NCBI GenBank assembly: GCA_005778355.1
Contig: SXON01000108.1
Coordinates: forward strand, 1-51,623
Length of the DNA: 51,623 bases
From: Pseudomonadota bacterium
GTDB taxonomy: Bacteria; Myxococcota_A; UBA796; SXON01
Reading direction: 5' to 3'
Shown here: positions 17,474-26,063 of the stretch, in pieces
How the letters are laid out: each line of letters begins with the position of its first letter
Numbering within the stretch: the stretch's first letter is position 1
Notes under the pieces: generated by a model
Databases searched by the model: none
The model's input: the letters and a program-made list of their open reading frames with translations, nothing else
Told to the model about the DNA's origin: nothing
Program-made: the position numbers and the translations under genes

Positions 17474-18817
17474 TTGTTTACCTTTCTTCTGGCCTACAGT
17501 GTAGGGTGTAGCGGCGACGAGGCCACGGAGGCCTCGAGCGACGCCGCGCCCGAGCCGATCTCTGCCGTGCCGGCCGCCCTCGTGGCGAGCACTTGGCAGG
17601 TGCGGATGGCGAAGACCGAGGCCCGTGCGCCCTTCGAGGGGCGGGCGAGCTGGGTTTCCTATTTCGGGAACCGTCGCGACGAGGCTCTGCGCGCCTTCAA
17701 GTCGGAGAGTGACAACGCCGCCCTGGCGCGGTTGCACGCCGAGTACGCCGCGATGTACCGTCAGGCCGCGCTGCTCGCGGCCAGCGCCACCCTCCAGGTG
17801 TACGGCGCGGATCGTCAGCCCTCCGACCCGGCCGAGGCCGACTACTTGCTCGGCGTGAGCGGCATCTTCACCGGCAACAGCGAGTACGCCGCGAAGATCG
17901 GAGGCTCGTCGAAGTCCAAGGTGGGCGGTGTCGCCGCCCGCGATGCCGCGTGGAGCGCCTACGTGGCGGCGCCCGACGTCACTGCGGCCGACAAGGCCAC
18001 GGGGCTCGACGAGGTGGTCGGTGCACTTGCCGACCTCCCGGGCAGCGACCGGGTGACCATCGACCTCCCGCTCCAGGGCGAGCCGGGTACGGTGGCCGCC
18101 GGCGACCCGGGCGAGCTGTGGGCGCTCTCTCGCTGGCACGAGGCCCGCGCCCGTGAGGCCGACGCGACGGCCGGCGAGACCATCGACCAGTTCCTGGACC
18201 CCTTCCGGCTCCCCTTCGAGGCGCCGCCCGAGCGCAGCACCGCACCCACGAGCGACAACTGGCTCTTCATGTCGCCCTGGTGTTCTGCGGCCGACTTGCA
18301 GTACGTGGCCAACGCGGCCGCTGGCCGCGATACCACCGGTGCCATGGCCGCCACCAGCATCTACGCCTCCGTCGCGCAAGGCTGCACGCGCGAGGGCGAG
18401 AAGCTCGACGTGGACTGCGTGGTCGACGAGGCGGCGCACGTTGGCAGCGCCATCGAAGACGCCATGGCCGCCGCCAACGGGGGACAGGCCGACGGCTTCC
18501 ACAGGCCCTTCGCCGACTACGCCCGCGCCGGCGTGCTCCGCGCGCTCGATCTCGTGGCCCGGTCCCGTGGCGACACCGACGCCTCGGGGCGCCTGCGGAT
18601 CAACGCGCTCGACCGCAGCCTCGGCGCGGCCGCCGACCCCCTTTTCTACCTCTTCGTGGCGGCATGGGACGCGGGCAACCGCAACACCCCACGTGCAGCC
18701 GAGATCGTCCACCAGAACCTGTCGATGCTCCCGGGCCTGCACGTGGCCCGGGCGCCTCTCGACGCCCTCCACATCCGGCTGAGCCGGAACGCCGTCCCCG
18801 GCGTTCCCATGCACTGA
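17474..18817 (+). CDS. Helical lipoprotein of the ABC-transporter gene run
   Basis: The 447-residue protein uses a TTG start (no ATG lies before the lipobox) and begins MFTFLLAYSVGCSGDEA, with lipobox SVGC. The mature part is alanine-rich and mostly helical, with repeats resembling TPR or SusD-type helices and a central Trp/Cys patch (WLFMSPWCSAADLQ). No known enzyme motif is visible. It lies six bases after the previous gene and nine before the solute-binding protein gene, so it may be an accessory subunit of that importer. Confidence 0.7.
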   Translation: MFTFLLAYSVGCSGDEATEASSDAAPEPISAVPAALVASTWQVRMAKTEARAPFEGRASWVSYFGNRRDEALRAFKSESDNAALARLHAEYAAMYRQAALLAASATLQVYGADRQPSDPAEADYLLGVSGIFTGNSEYAAKIGGSSKSKVGGVAARDAAWSAYVAAPDVTAADKATGLDEVVGALADLPGSDRVTIDLPLQGEPGTVAAGDPGELWALSRWHEARAREADATAGETIDQFLDPFRLPFEAPPERSTAPTSDNWLFMSPWCSAADLQYVANAAAGRDTTGAMAATSIYASVAQGCTREGEKLDVDCVVDEAAHVGSAIEDAMAAANGGQADGFHRPFADYARAGVLRALDLVARSRGDTDASGRLRINALDRSLGAAADPLFYLFVAAWDAGNRNTPRAAEIVHQNLSMLPGLHVARAPLDALHIRLSRNAVPGVPMH

Positions 18818-18826
18818 GGAGTTGTG

Positions 18827-20431
18827 ATGAATCGCCCGACCCCTGCACAGAATCCCTCGAGCGGCACCAAGCGGGGCGTGCTCGTCGCGCTCGGCATCGC
18901 GAGCGCTGCCATGCTCGCTGGCGCGCCGCTCTCGTTCTACGAGGAGCAGCTCCCCGGCACGCTCAATCCGCTCTACGCGAGCTCGATGGCCGACTACCGG
19001 GCCCAGGAGCTGGTTTTCGACCGGCTGTTCTTCCATAGCGCCATCGACAACCGCATGATGAGTCGACTGGTCGAGAAGAGCGAGCTCGCCGACGGCGGCA
19101 AGTCCTACAAGATCACGCTGAAACAGGGCCTGAAGTGGCACTCGGGCACGGCGGTCACCTCGAAGGACGTGTGCTTCACCGTCACCGCGATGCTCGACCC
19201 GGGCACGACCAGCCCCATCGCCGAAGGGTACCGCGGTGTGCTCGCCGGTTGCGACGCGACGACGCCGCAGGTGGCGACGATCCGGTTCACCAAGGTGTTC
19301 CACAACCCGCAGGAACGCCTGATGTTCTCTCTGCTCCCGGCGGAGAAGTTCGCGGGCAAGACGGCGATCGTCCCCGACGATGACTTCAGCCAGCACCCGA
19401 TTGGCTCCGGCCCCTTCAAGGGCAACAAGGGGCGTCGTGGCGTCACCTTCGAGGCCTACGCCAATGCCCACCACGCGCCCACGATCCCGCAGATGTCCTT
19501 GCAGGAAGTGCAAGACCCGCTGGTCCAGGTCAAGACGCTCCAGTCCAACGGCGTGCAGGGAATCATCGCGGTTCCGCCCCCCTACCGGCCCGACGTGTCG
19601 GCCTCCGATGATCTCCAACTCAAGAGCTACGACCTGCGTAGCTGGTGGTTCATCGGCGTCAACACCAAGAAGGGCGCGCTGGTCGAGAAGAAAGTGCGCC
19701 AGGCCCTCGACCTGGTGCTCGACCGCAGCGATCTGCGCCAGCTCACCGTCGGCGTGAAGCCGGGGGAGCAGAACAGCCCCTGCGAGTTCATCTCCGGTCC
19801 CTTCGTGCAGTCCTCGCCCTTCTACAATCGGCAGGTGGCCGTCAAGGAGAAGTCGGACCGCGCAGCGGCCAGCAAGCTCCTCACCGAGGCCGGTCTCACC
19901 CAGATCGGCGGTCGCTGGCACTACAAGGGCGCCCCGGTCACCCTGAACATCGGCATGATGGCCTCGCTCGACGTCGAGGCGCCCGACTTGCTCACCCAGG
20001 TGGGCAACCAGCTCTCTGCGGCCGGCTTCGACCGCCAGGAGAGCAAGGTGTCGGCCGACGACTGGGCACGCAAGGTGGTCACTGGCAAGGCCACCGAGTT
20101 CGACCTGCTCATCGGCAAGTGGAGCTTCGGCCTCGTCGAAGAGGTCAACGACCTCTTCCAGACACGCTCGGGCACCACGACCGGTGCACGCAACGTGTTC
20201 AACTACTCGAGCAGCAGCGCCGACCAGCTGATGGTCGAGTACAACCAGGCCCGCACCGACACGGCGGCCTACGACGCGTACCACAAGCTCCACGCTACCC
20301 TAGCGGACGATCTCCCGTACTTGTTCCTCTGGAAGCTCGACACGAAGAGCGCGTGGCGAACGGAGGTGCGGGGCAACGTCATCGCGCCGTTCAACTACTG
20401 GACCGAAGTCGACGGCTGGAAGTACCAGTAG
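18827..20431 (+). CDS. ABC transporter solute-binding protein, family 5 (peptide/opine/nickel type)
   Basis: The 534-residue protein is a family 5 binding protein: after an N-terminal hydrophobic segment (VLVALGIASAAMLAG) it shows LPGTLNPLYASSMADY, LVFDRLF, the domain signature KITLKQGLKWHSGTAVTSKDV, GSGPFKG, KVRQALDLVLDRSDL and a C-terminal LPYLFLWKLDTKSAW. The binding protein captures its ligand in the periplasm and hands it to the permeases encoded next. It has no lipobox Cys, so it is either soluble or membrane-anchored by its N-terminus. The ATG at 18827 follows a GAGGAG ribosome binding site. Confidence 0.9.
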   Translation: MNRPTPAQNPSSGTKRGVLVALGIASAAMLAGAPLSFYEEQLPGTLNPLYASSMADYRAQELVFDRLFFHSAIDNRMMSRLVEKSELADGGKSYKITLKQGLKWHSGTAVTSKDVCFTVTAMLDPGTTSPIAEGYRGVLAGCDATTPQVATIRFTKVFHNPQERLMFSLLPAEKFAGKTAIVPDDDFSQHPIGSGPFKGNKGRRGVTFEAYANAHHAPTIPQMSLQEVQDPLVQVKTLQSNGVQGIIAVPPPYRPDVSASDDLQLKSYDLRSWWFIGVNTKKGALVEKKVRQALDLVLDRSDLRQLTVGVKPGEQNSPCEFISGPFVQSSPFYNRQVAVKEKSDRAAASKLLTEAGLTQIGGRWHYKGAPVTLNIGMMASLDVEAPDLLTQVGNQLSAAGFDRQESKVSADDWARKVVTGKATEFDLLIGKWSFGLVEEVNDLFQTRSGTTTGARNVFNYSSSSADQLMVEYNQARTDTAAYDAYHKLHATLADDLPYLFLWKLDTKSAWRTEVRGNVIAPFNYWTEVDGWKYQ

Positions 20432-20440
20432 GTCGCCGGG

Positions 20441-21391
20441 ATGACTGCCTGGTGGATCCGGCCCGGGGTGCGGCTGCTCGCGGCAATCATCCTGCCGCTG
20501 GCGGTACCGGCCATCATCACGCTCCTCATCTGGGCGTTGCCGGGCGATCCTGCAGAGATCATTTGCCCGCCTGAAACCTGTGGTGGCACGGCGGAGCTGG
20601 CCGCGCGCTGGAACCTCGACGCCGGGCCGTGGAACTTCTTCCGTGCCTGGGTCGGCGACGCGCTCGGCGGCGAGTTCGGGCGTTCATGGCGCGTGGAGCA
20701 GGGGCTCCCGGTGCGCGACCTGCTGGACGAGTCCGTTCCCACCACGGTCCTCCTGGTCTGTGCCGCGCTGGTGCCGCTGGTGCTCGGGGCGATCGGCGCG
20801 GCCACTGGCTTGATTCACGAGCGGGCCGACGGTGCGTTCCACGCGGTGGGCCTCGTGCCGGCCGTGGTGTTCTCGCTCCTGGGCGCGGCCTACGTGGAGC
20901 TCGAGTATGGCGCCCAGAGTTTCCTTCCCGACGCCAATCGCCTGCGCCTCCTGCTCGGCGCGTTGGTGCTCGGGCTCGCCGATGGTGCCTTCGCGGCCGC
21001 CGTCTCGGGTGTCCGCGGGCTCTTCTCGGCGGAGCGCAACCAGCGCTACGTGGGCATCGCGCTGCTTCGCGGCGAGCGTCCGCTGGCAAACATGCTCCCC
21101 AACGTGGCGCCGGCGGTGGCCGGGCAGCTCCGAGCGCGTGTGCTCCACCTTCTGAGCGGCACCGTAGTCGTCGAGGTGGTCCTGCGGATCAATGGGCTTG
21201 GCGACCTCTTGTGGGCCGGCACTCTGCTCCAGGACTTTGGCGTGGTGCTCGCGGCGGCCACCGCCTTTGCCTTCGTGAGCGCGGTGCTCCTCGTGATCCA
21301 GGCGCTGGTGGAGATCGCGGTGGCCATGTGGGTGCGTCGCGCCCCGCTCGTGGCCGACCGCGCCGTGGTCAGGCCGGCGGTGTCCGCGTGA
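20441..21391 (+). CDS. ABC transporter permease, DppB/OppB-like
   Basis: The 316-residue protein has about six membrane segments and the cytoplasmic coupling loop around LLRGERPLANMLPNVAPAVA with IE-type VVEVVLRINGLGDLLWAG, equivalent to the EAA motif region of Opp/Dpp permeases. The first periplasmic loop starts with the family's PGDPAE, but then carries CPPETCGG, two closely spaced Cys not usual in this family. It ends in GTGA shared with the second permease gene. It forms the channel with that permease. Confidence 0.85.
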   Translation: MTAWWIRPGVRLLAAIILPLAVPAIITLLIWALPGDPAEIICPPETCGGTAELAARWNLDAGPWNFFRAWVGDALGGEFGRSWRVEQGLPVRDLLDESVPTTVLLVCAALVPLVLGAIGAATGLIHERADGAFHAVGLVPAVVFSLLGAAYVELEYGAQSFLPDANRLRLLLGALVLGLADGAFAAAVSGVRGLFSAERNQRYVGIALLRGERPLANMLPNVAPAVAGQLRARVLHLLSGTVVVEVVLRINGLGDLLWAGTLLQDFGVVLAAATAFAFVSAVLLVIQALVEIAVAMWVRRAPLVADRAVVRPAVSA

Positions 21392-22209
21392 ACCGTCGTG
21401 TCGCCACCTTGCTCGCGCTGGGCGCCTTCGTGCTGCTCGGGGCGGCGGCGCTGGCGGCCCCGGCGCACCTCGCGGAGCCTGAGCCCTCGCGCAGCTTCAT
21501 GGGACCTGGGGGCGTGTGGCCCTTCGGCGCCGACCGTGGCGGTCGCCCGCTCCTGGAGTATGCGCAGCAGGGCGCGCGCGTCGTGCTCGGCCCCGCGCTG
21601 GTGGCCGGCGGCGTGGTGGCCCTCAGCAGCATCGTGGGTGGCCTCTTGCGCTGCGTGGGCGACCCTCGGGTCGATGCGGCGGTGCAGGGCGTCGGTGAAG
21701 TGCTCGGAGCCTTGCCGCGCATGGTGGTCATCCTGGTCACCGCCCTGCTCATCCCCTCCACCTCACGCGGGCTCTTGCCGCTGGCGGTGGCCTGGGCGGT
21801 GCTCGCCAGTCCAGGCGCGATGGACGAGGCGGCGGCCGTCGCCGAGCGGCTCGGAGGTGCTCGTTTCGTCGAGGCGCTGCGCGCACACGGCTTCTCCTGG
21901 CCCCGCATTTTCCTCTTCCACGTGGTGGCGCTCAACCTGCGCCCTGTCGTGGTGCGCCAGGCCGCGGAGGTGGTCACCCAGGTGACATTCCTCGAGCTCG
22001 GGCTCAGCTACCTCGCCGTCCAGGACGCGCAGGCGAGCTTCACGCACCCCGACTCGCTGAAGTCATGGGCCGACCTGCTGTACATGGGCTACCCCTCCAT
22101 CGTGCTCGACGACGTGCCCACCGGGCACGCGTTGTGGACGGGCCTCGCGATGGTGGCCCTGGTCACGGGCATCGCCAAGTTCGCCACCACCGCCGCGAGG
22201 GCGCGCTGA
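21388..22209 (+). CDS. ABC transporter permease, DppC/OppC-like
   Basis: The 273-residue protein starts at a GTG overlapping the previous stop by four bases. It opens with a membrane segment (LLALGAFVLLGAAALAAPAHL), then a periplasmic stretch with FGADRGGRPLLEYAQQGAR, which matches the DxxGRDxxSRxxxGxR pattern of DppC permeases. The coupling loop is ALRAHGFSWPRIFLFHVVAL with FLELGLSYLAV, the C-type EAA region. It pairs with the preceding permease. Confidence 0.85.
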   Translation: MNRRVATLLALGAFVLLGAAALAAPAHLAEPEPSRSFMGPGGVWPFGADRGGRPLLEYAQQGARVVLGPALVAGGVVALSSIVGGLLRCVGDPRVDAAVQGVGEVLGALPRMVVILVTALLIPSTSRGLLPLAVAWAVLASPGAMDEAAAVAERLGGARFVEALRAHGFSWPRIFLFHVVALNLRPVVVRQAAEVVTQVTFLELGLSYLAVQDAQASFTHPDSLKSWADLLYMGYPSIVLDDVPTGHALWTGLAMVALVTGIAKFATTAARAR

Positions 22210-22222
22210 TGGGGGCGGTTCG

Positions 22223-22954
22223 ATGAGCGTGCTCCTCGAGGTTCGCGGCCTCGGCGTTCGCTCCACCGAGCGCACGCTGCTCGATGGCGTCAACGTCACC
22301 GTCTTCGCCGGTGAGGTCACCGCGCTCTGCGGCCCGTCCGGCTCGGGCAAGTCGGTGACGGCTCGCGCGGCGATGGGGGTGGTTGACGTTGAACCCGGCC
22401 TTTTCTCGGGCACGCTCAAGTTCCCCGAGACGGGCAATCGCGACTGGTACGCGGGCGTGGCGCAGGGCGGTCCTCGCGCCCACGCTCGACTCCTGTCCGA
22501 CACCGCCTCGCTGCGGGGCGGCTACTTGAGCTATTCGCCACAAGCCGCGTCGTCGGCGCTCAATCCGGGTCGTACCATCGGTCGGCAGATGGAAATGTCG
22601 ATCGCCCGCCGCAAGACCGCGCCTTTGAGCGTGGGAGAGACCATTCGCAACCTGCTCGCCGAGGTGGGGCTCAACGCGCGCTCGGCCTCGGCCTTGCCGG
22701 GCGAACTCTCGGGCGGCCAGTGTCAGCGGGCGGCGCTCGCGGTCGCGATGGCCTCCGATCCCCGCGTGCTCATCGCCGACGAGCCAGAAACCGGCCTAGA
22801 TCCTGTTTTGCGGCGACAGGTGGTGGAACTGTTGCTCACCGTCGGCAAGGCCCACGGCTGTGGAATCTTGCTGATCTCCCACCACGAAGACACTGTCGAT
22901 CGCATCGCGCAGCACGTCGTCCGCCTGCGTGGACCGGCCGAGGCGGCGGCATGA
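22223..22954 (+). CDS. ABC transporter ATPase (Opp/Dpp D-type)
   Basis: The 243-residue protein has Walker A GPSGSGKS, Q-loop YSPQAASSALNP, signature LSGGQCQR, Walker B VLIADEPETGLDP and H-loop ISHHED. The S-ALNP after the Q-loop is characteristic of oligopeptide/nickel importer ATPases. It lacks the C-terminal oligopeptide-transporter extension with Cys residues seen in some family members. It starts 13 bases after the second permease and shares ATGA with the second ATPase gene. Confidence 0.9.
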   Translation: MSVLLEVRGLGVRSTERTLLDGVNVTVFAGEVTALCGPSGSGKSVTARAAMGVVDVEPGLFSGTLKFPETGNRDWYAGVAQGGPRAHARLLSDTASLRGGYLSYSPQAASSALNPGRTIGRQMEMSIARRKTAPLSVGETIRNLLAEVGLNARSASALPGELSGGQCQRAALAVAMASDPRVLIADEPETGLDPVLRRQVVELLLTVGKAHGCGILLISHHEDTVDRIAQHVVRLRGPAEAAA

Positions 22955-23739
22955 GCCCTCCCCTGGTCGACATTCGCAAGGTGGGCAAGCGCTTCGACGT
23001 GCCTGGGCCCTGGCCGTGGAGCCCCCGCCGGCAGGTGAGCGCGGTGATCGACGTCGACCTGCAGGTGGCTGACGGCGAGGTGGTGGCGCTCGTCGGCCAG
23101 TCGGGCTCGGGCAAGACGACGCTCTCCCGCATGGTGCTGGGGCTCGAGAACCCCACCGAGGGGGAGATCTGGATCGAGGGTCGCCGCTGGGACACCATGC
23201 CCGAGCGCGAGCGGCAAGCCCGCCGGGTGTCCTACCAGTACATCCCGCAAGACGCGATGAGCGCGCTCGATCCTCAGCAGACGGTGGTCGAGGCGGTCGT
23301 GGAAACCCTCACCGTGCTCGCCCGCGTGCCCCGCGCCGAGGCGGCCGATCGCGCGGCCGCGATGCTGTCGCGACTGGGGCTCGCCCATCGCCATCATGCC
23401 CTCCCGAGGCAGCTCAGCGGCGGCGAACAACGGCGTGTCACGCTCGCGCGGGTGCTCGCCCTGGTTCCCCGGCTGGTCGTGGCCGACGAGCCGACTTCCG
23501 GCCTCGACCCCGACCGGCGTGCCGCGGTGCTCGAAGACCTAGTTGGCAACCTTCCCGACAAGGCCGGGTGTATTCTCGTGACTCACGACCTCGACGCCGC
23601 CATCCCGTACTGCCACCGCGTGGTGGTGATGCTGGAAGGGCGCGTGGTCGAGGTCGCCGACCTGCGTACGCAGCCCGCCGCCCATCCCTATACCCGCTCC
23701 CTCCTCGACCCCTGGCACGAACCCGGAGGTTCCCCATGA
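22951..23739 (+). CDS. ABC transporter ATPase (Opp/Dpp F-type)
   Basis: The 262-residue protein has Walker [10 protein letters not shown]-loop [13 protein letters not shown], signature LSGGEQRR, Walker [14 protein letters not shown] and H-loop VTHD. The C-terminal [14 protein letters not shown] is the family-typical HPYTxxLL motif of Opp/Dpp F subunits. Together with the preceding genes it completes a full importer of one binding protein, two permeases and two ATPases. Its stop overlaps the start of the next gene. Confidence 0.92.
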   Translation: MSPPLVDIRKVGKRFDVPGPWPWSPRRQVSAVIDVDLQVADGEVVALVGQSGSGKTTLSRMVLGLENPTEGEIWIEGRRWDTMPERERQARRVSYQYIPQDAMSALDPQQTVVEAVVETLTVLARVPRAEAADRAAAMLSRLGLAHRHHALPRQLSGGEQRRVTLARVLALVPRLVVADEPTSGLDPDRRAAVLEDLVGNLPDKAGCILVTHDLDAAIPYCHRVVVMLEGRVVEVADLRTQPAAHPYTRSLLDPWHEPGGSP

Positions 23740-24965
23740 CCCGCACGCTCCTCTTGCTGATCGTCGGCTTCAGTCCGCTTTTCGTCGTCCCAGCCCACGC
23801 GGGCGAGGTCGAACGCGCCGAGCACACCCGCATCTCGGAGGAGATGCGCAAGCTCGCGCAGCGAAACGCCTGGACGGCGGTCGAGGCCCAGTACCAGAAG
23901 CTCGAGGCGCTGGAGGCCAAGGGCGAGGTGCTCACCTTCGGCGAGAACAAGCTCGGCGCCGAGTCCGCGCGCGCCATCGGCAACATCACCGCCTGCCGCC
24001 AGCGGCTCCAGAAGGCAGCGAAGATCGATGGGAACGCCGAGATCATCAGCTGGCTGGAAGACATCGACAAGTCCTACGGCCCGGTGAAGATCACCTTCGA
24101 CCCCGACTTTGCCGGCGAGCGGCTCCTGGCGCCTGCCGTGCCGCCCTTCGCGCCCGACCAGCGCGCGGCCATCGGATGGGTGGCCACCTACGTGGCCGAG
24201 GGCAACAACTTCGAAGGCATCCTCCCCGCCGGGGAGTACGACGTTTCCGGCGTGAAGATCAACGTGGCCGTGGGCGGCCCGCAGGCCGTCGCCGACGTGC
24301 AGCCGGCCGCGGGTACCAAGCGCAGCCTGCTTCACCTCGCCTACGTCGGGCCGCGCATCGACGTGGGCGCAGCCGTGCTTTTCCCTGGGGAGAGCTTCGA
24401 CGGCGCGGTGTCGGAGTCCGCCCTCATCCAGCCGGCCAGCTTCGGCGGCGTGGGCGCCCGGCTCGGCGTGGGGCTCGAGCTCGGCGTCAGCGAGGCCTTC
24501 GGCATCATCGGCCAGGTGGGCTATCACAACCTCTTTGGCGACCCTCTCGTCGAAAACCCGGATTCATCGCAGTACGTTGTCGAGCCGAACTCGGTTCACA
24601 TGGGCTACGGCTGGCTGGCGGCCAACGTGCGCGCGGGCGACCTCTGGATCGCGGCCGGGCCGCTCTACGGCGTGGGCGTGGGCACCGTCACCGGGCTCGA
24701 CCCGTACTGCGTCGACAGCGGAAAGTGCACCAACGGCGGCGACACCACTTACTCGTCGGTCGACGCCGCGGAATACCAGCGGCTCTCCGGGACCATTATG
24801 GCAGGAGGCGGCGCGGCGAGCTTGTCGTATGCCTTTGTGGACATCGGCAGCCTGCGCGGCGGTGTGAGCGTCGAAGGTGGCGCGCAGACCGACCTCGTTC
24901 GTCTTTACCCCTGGGCCCAGGTGGCCTTTACCCTCGCCCCGTCGAGCGACGGAGGGAAGAACTGA
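23736..24965 (+). CDS. Exported outer-membrane-like protein of the ABC-transporter run
   Basis: The 409-residue protein has a signal peptide ([20 protein letters not shown], cleavage after AHA) and a good ribosome binding site (GGAGGT). A helical N-terminal part (~100 residues, including [19 protein letters not shown]) precedes a central beta domain ([16 protein letters not shown]). The last ~230 residues alternate hydrophobic and glycine residues ([33 protein letters not shown]), as in outer-membrane beta-barrels. The family is not recognised. It overlaps the second ATPase gene by four bases. Confidence 0.7.
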   Translation: MTRTLLLLIVGFSPLFVVPAHAGEVERAEHTRISEEMRKLAQRNAWTAVEAQYQKLEALEAKGEVLTFGENKLGAESARAIGNITACRQRLQKAAKIDGNAEIISWLEDIDKSYGPVKITFDPDFAGERLLAPAVPPFAPDQRAAIGWVATYVAEGNNFEGILPAGEYDVSGVKINVAVGGPQAVADVQPAAGTKRSLLHLAYVGPRIDVGAAVLFPGESFDGAVSESALIQPASFGGVGARLGVGLELGVSEAFGIIGQVGYHNLFGDPLVENPDSSQYVVEPNSVHMGYGWLAANVRAGDLWIAAGPLYGVGVGTVTGLDPYCVDSGKCTNGGDTTYSSVDAAEYQRLSGTIMAGGGAASLSYAFVDIGSLRGGVSVEGGAQTDLVRLYPWAQVAFTLAPSSDGGKN

Positions 24966-26017
24966 TGTTGCTGGGATTGATCGCTGCCTCGGGCCTCGCA
25001 GGGGCCGTCGAGGTGTCTTGGGTGGGTGGTGGCCACGGGAGCAATCCGCAGTGGTCTTCCGATGGCGCCTGGCTCGCCTTCGAGGTGAACAACAACGCCG
25101 ACAAGGTGGATCTCTACGTGGTGAAGGTGGGCAACGGCGCGCCGGCGGCCCCCACGAAGGTCGTGATCCCGGGCTCCTCGTCGAGCTTCTCGGGCGGGGG
25201 CAGCTTCGCGGCCAACCCGGTGTGGCACCCGAAGCAGTCGATCCTCATCTTCGAGGCGGCCAACTCCGGAGGCACCACCCGGCTCTACTACTTCAACCCC
25301 GGCAGTGGCTCGCCGGCCGAGTACCTCAACGCCTCGCAGGCGCCGGGGATGCTCGCCTGGCCCGCGATCTCGCCGGACGGGATGACGGTTGCGTTCACCT
25401 CGTCGTCGTCGGGGGCGGGCGACGTCTTCTTGTTCTCCCAGCAAACCAACAAGGTAGCGCTGGCCTTCCCGTCCACGAAGGAGCCGGAGAACGCTCCGAA
25501 GTTCGCGCCTGACGGGAAGACGGTGGTCTTCTCGAGGAAGAACTACGGCACCGAAGACGTGTTCTCCATGACCCCCGGCGCCACGGCGGCACTGCCGGTC
25601 AAGGGGGCGACGGGCAACGGCGACCAGACACGCCCACGCGTGGTCGGCAGCAATGTCGTGTACTTCACCGGCGAGCGGGGTGACGATCACTGGGACCTCG
25701 GCATCGTCCCCATCGTGGGCGGCGATCGTCGCATCCTTGCGAAGGACATCCGCCTCCCCCAGCGCTCCGCGCCCAACCTGTCGGCCGACGGGACGGCGGT
25801 GCTCTACGGGTCGAGCGAGCCGGCGCGCGACGGCTCCGTGTACATCGCCAAGCTCGACGGGAGCGGCATCACCGAGATCAAGACCGGCCTCAGCGCGGTG
25901 GGTGATCCCTCGATGATCAGCGCGGGCGGCAAGACCTACCTCGCCTTCACGGCGCTCCCTGCGGCGGGGAGCGACTGGCGACAGCTCCACATCATCGACA
26001 TCACCGGCAAGTTCTAG
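24965..26017 (+). CDS. TolB-like beta-propeller exported protein
   Basis: The 350-residue protein starts with a signal peptide ([16 protein letters not shown]) and contains several WD40-like (PD40) blades: NPQWSSDGAWLAFEV, NPVWHPKQSILIFEA, WPAISPDGMTVAFTS, APKFAPDGKTVVFSR and APNLSADGTAVLYGS. TolB-type propellers bind partner proteins in the periplasm. The start ATG shares its A with the previous stop (TGATG). It closes the tightly packed plus-strand run that begins at 14,682. Confidence 0.85.
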   Translation: MLLGLIAASGLAGAVEVSWVGGGHGSNPQWSSDGAWLAFEVNNNADKVDLYVVKVGNGAPAAPTKVVIPGSSSSFSGGGSFAANPVWHPKQSILIFEAANSGGTTRLYYFNPGSGSPAEYLNASQAPGMLAWPAISPDGMTVAFTSSSSGAGDVFLFSQQTNKVALAFPSTKEPENAPKFAPDGKTVVFSRKNYGTEDVFSMTPGATAALPVKGATGNGDQTRPRVVGSNVVYFTGERGDDHWDLGIVPIVGGDRRILAKDIRLPQRSAPNLSADGTAVLYGSSEPARDGSVYIAKLDGSGITEIKTGLSAVGDPSMISAGGKTYLAFTALPAAGSDWRQLHIIDITGKF

Positions 26018-26063
26018 GCCTCCGACCGGGGCAGCCCCGCCGATCCTGAGGTATCGTCGCGCG

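Noticed and set aside
16610..20293. A 1,227-codon open frame on the minus strand, antisense to exported-protein genes
   Set aside because: It runs opposite to genes with clear signal peptides and a recognisable binding protein, and its translation is Arg/Gly/Val/His-rich without motifs; long antisense frames are expected at this GC content.
26027..26039. CGGGG-CAG-CCCCG hairpin after the TolB-like gene as a terminator
   Set aside because: Five-pair stem with no T-run; too weak to claim in such GC-rich sequence.
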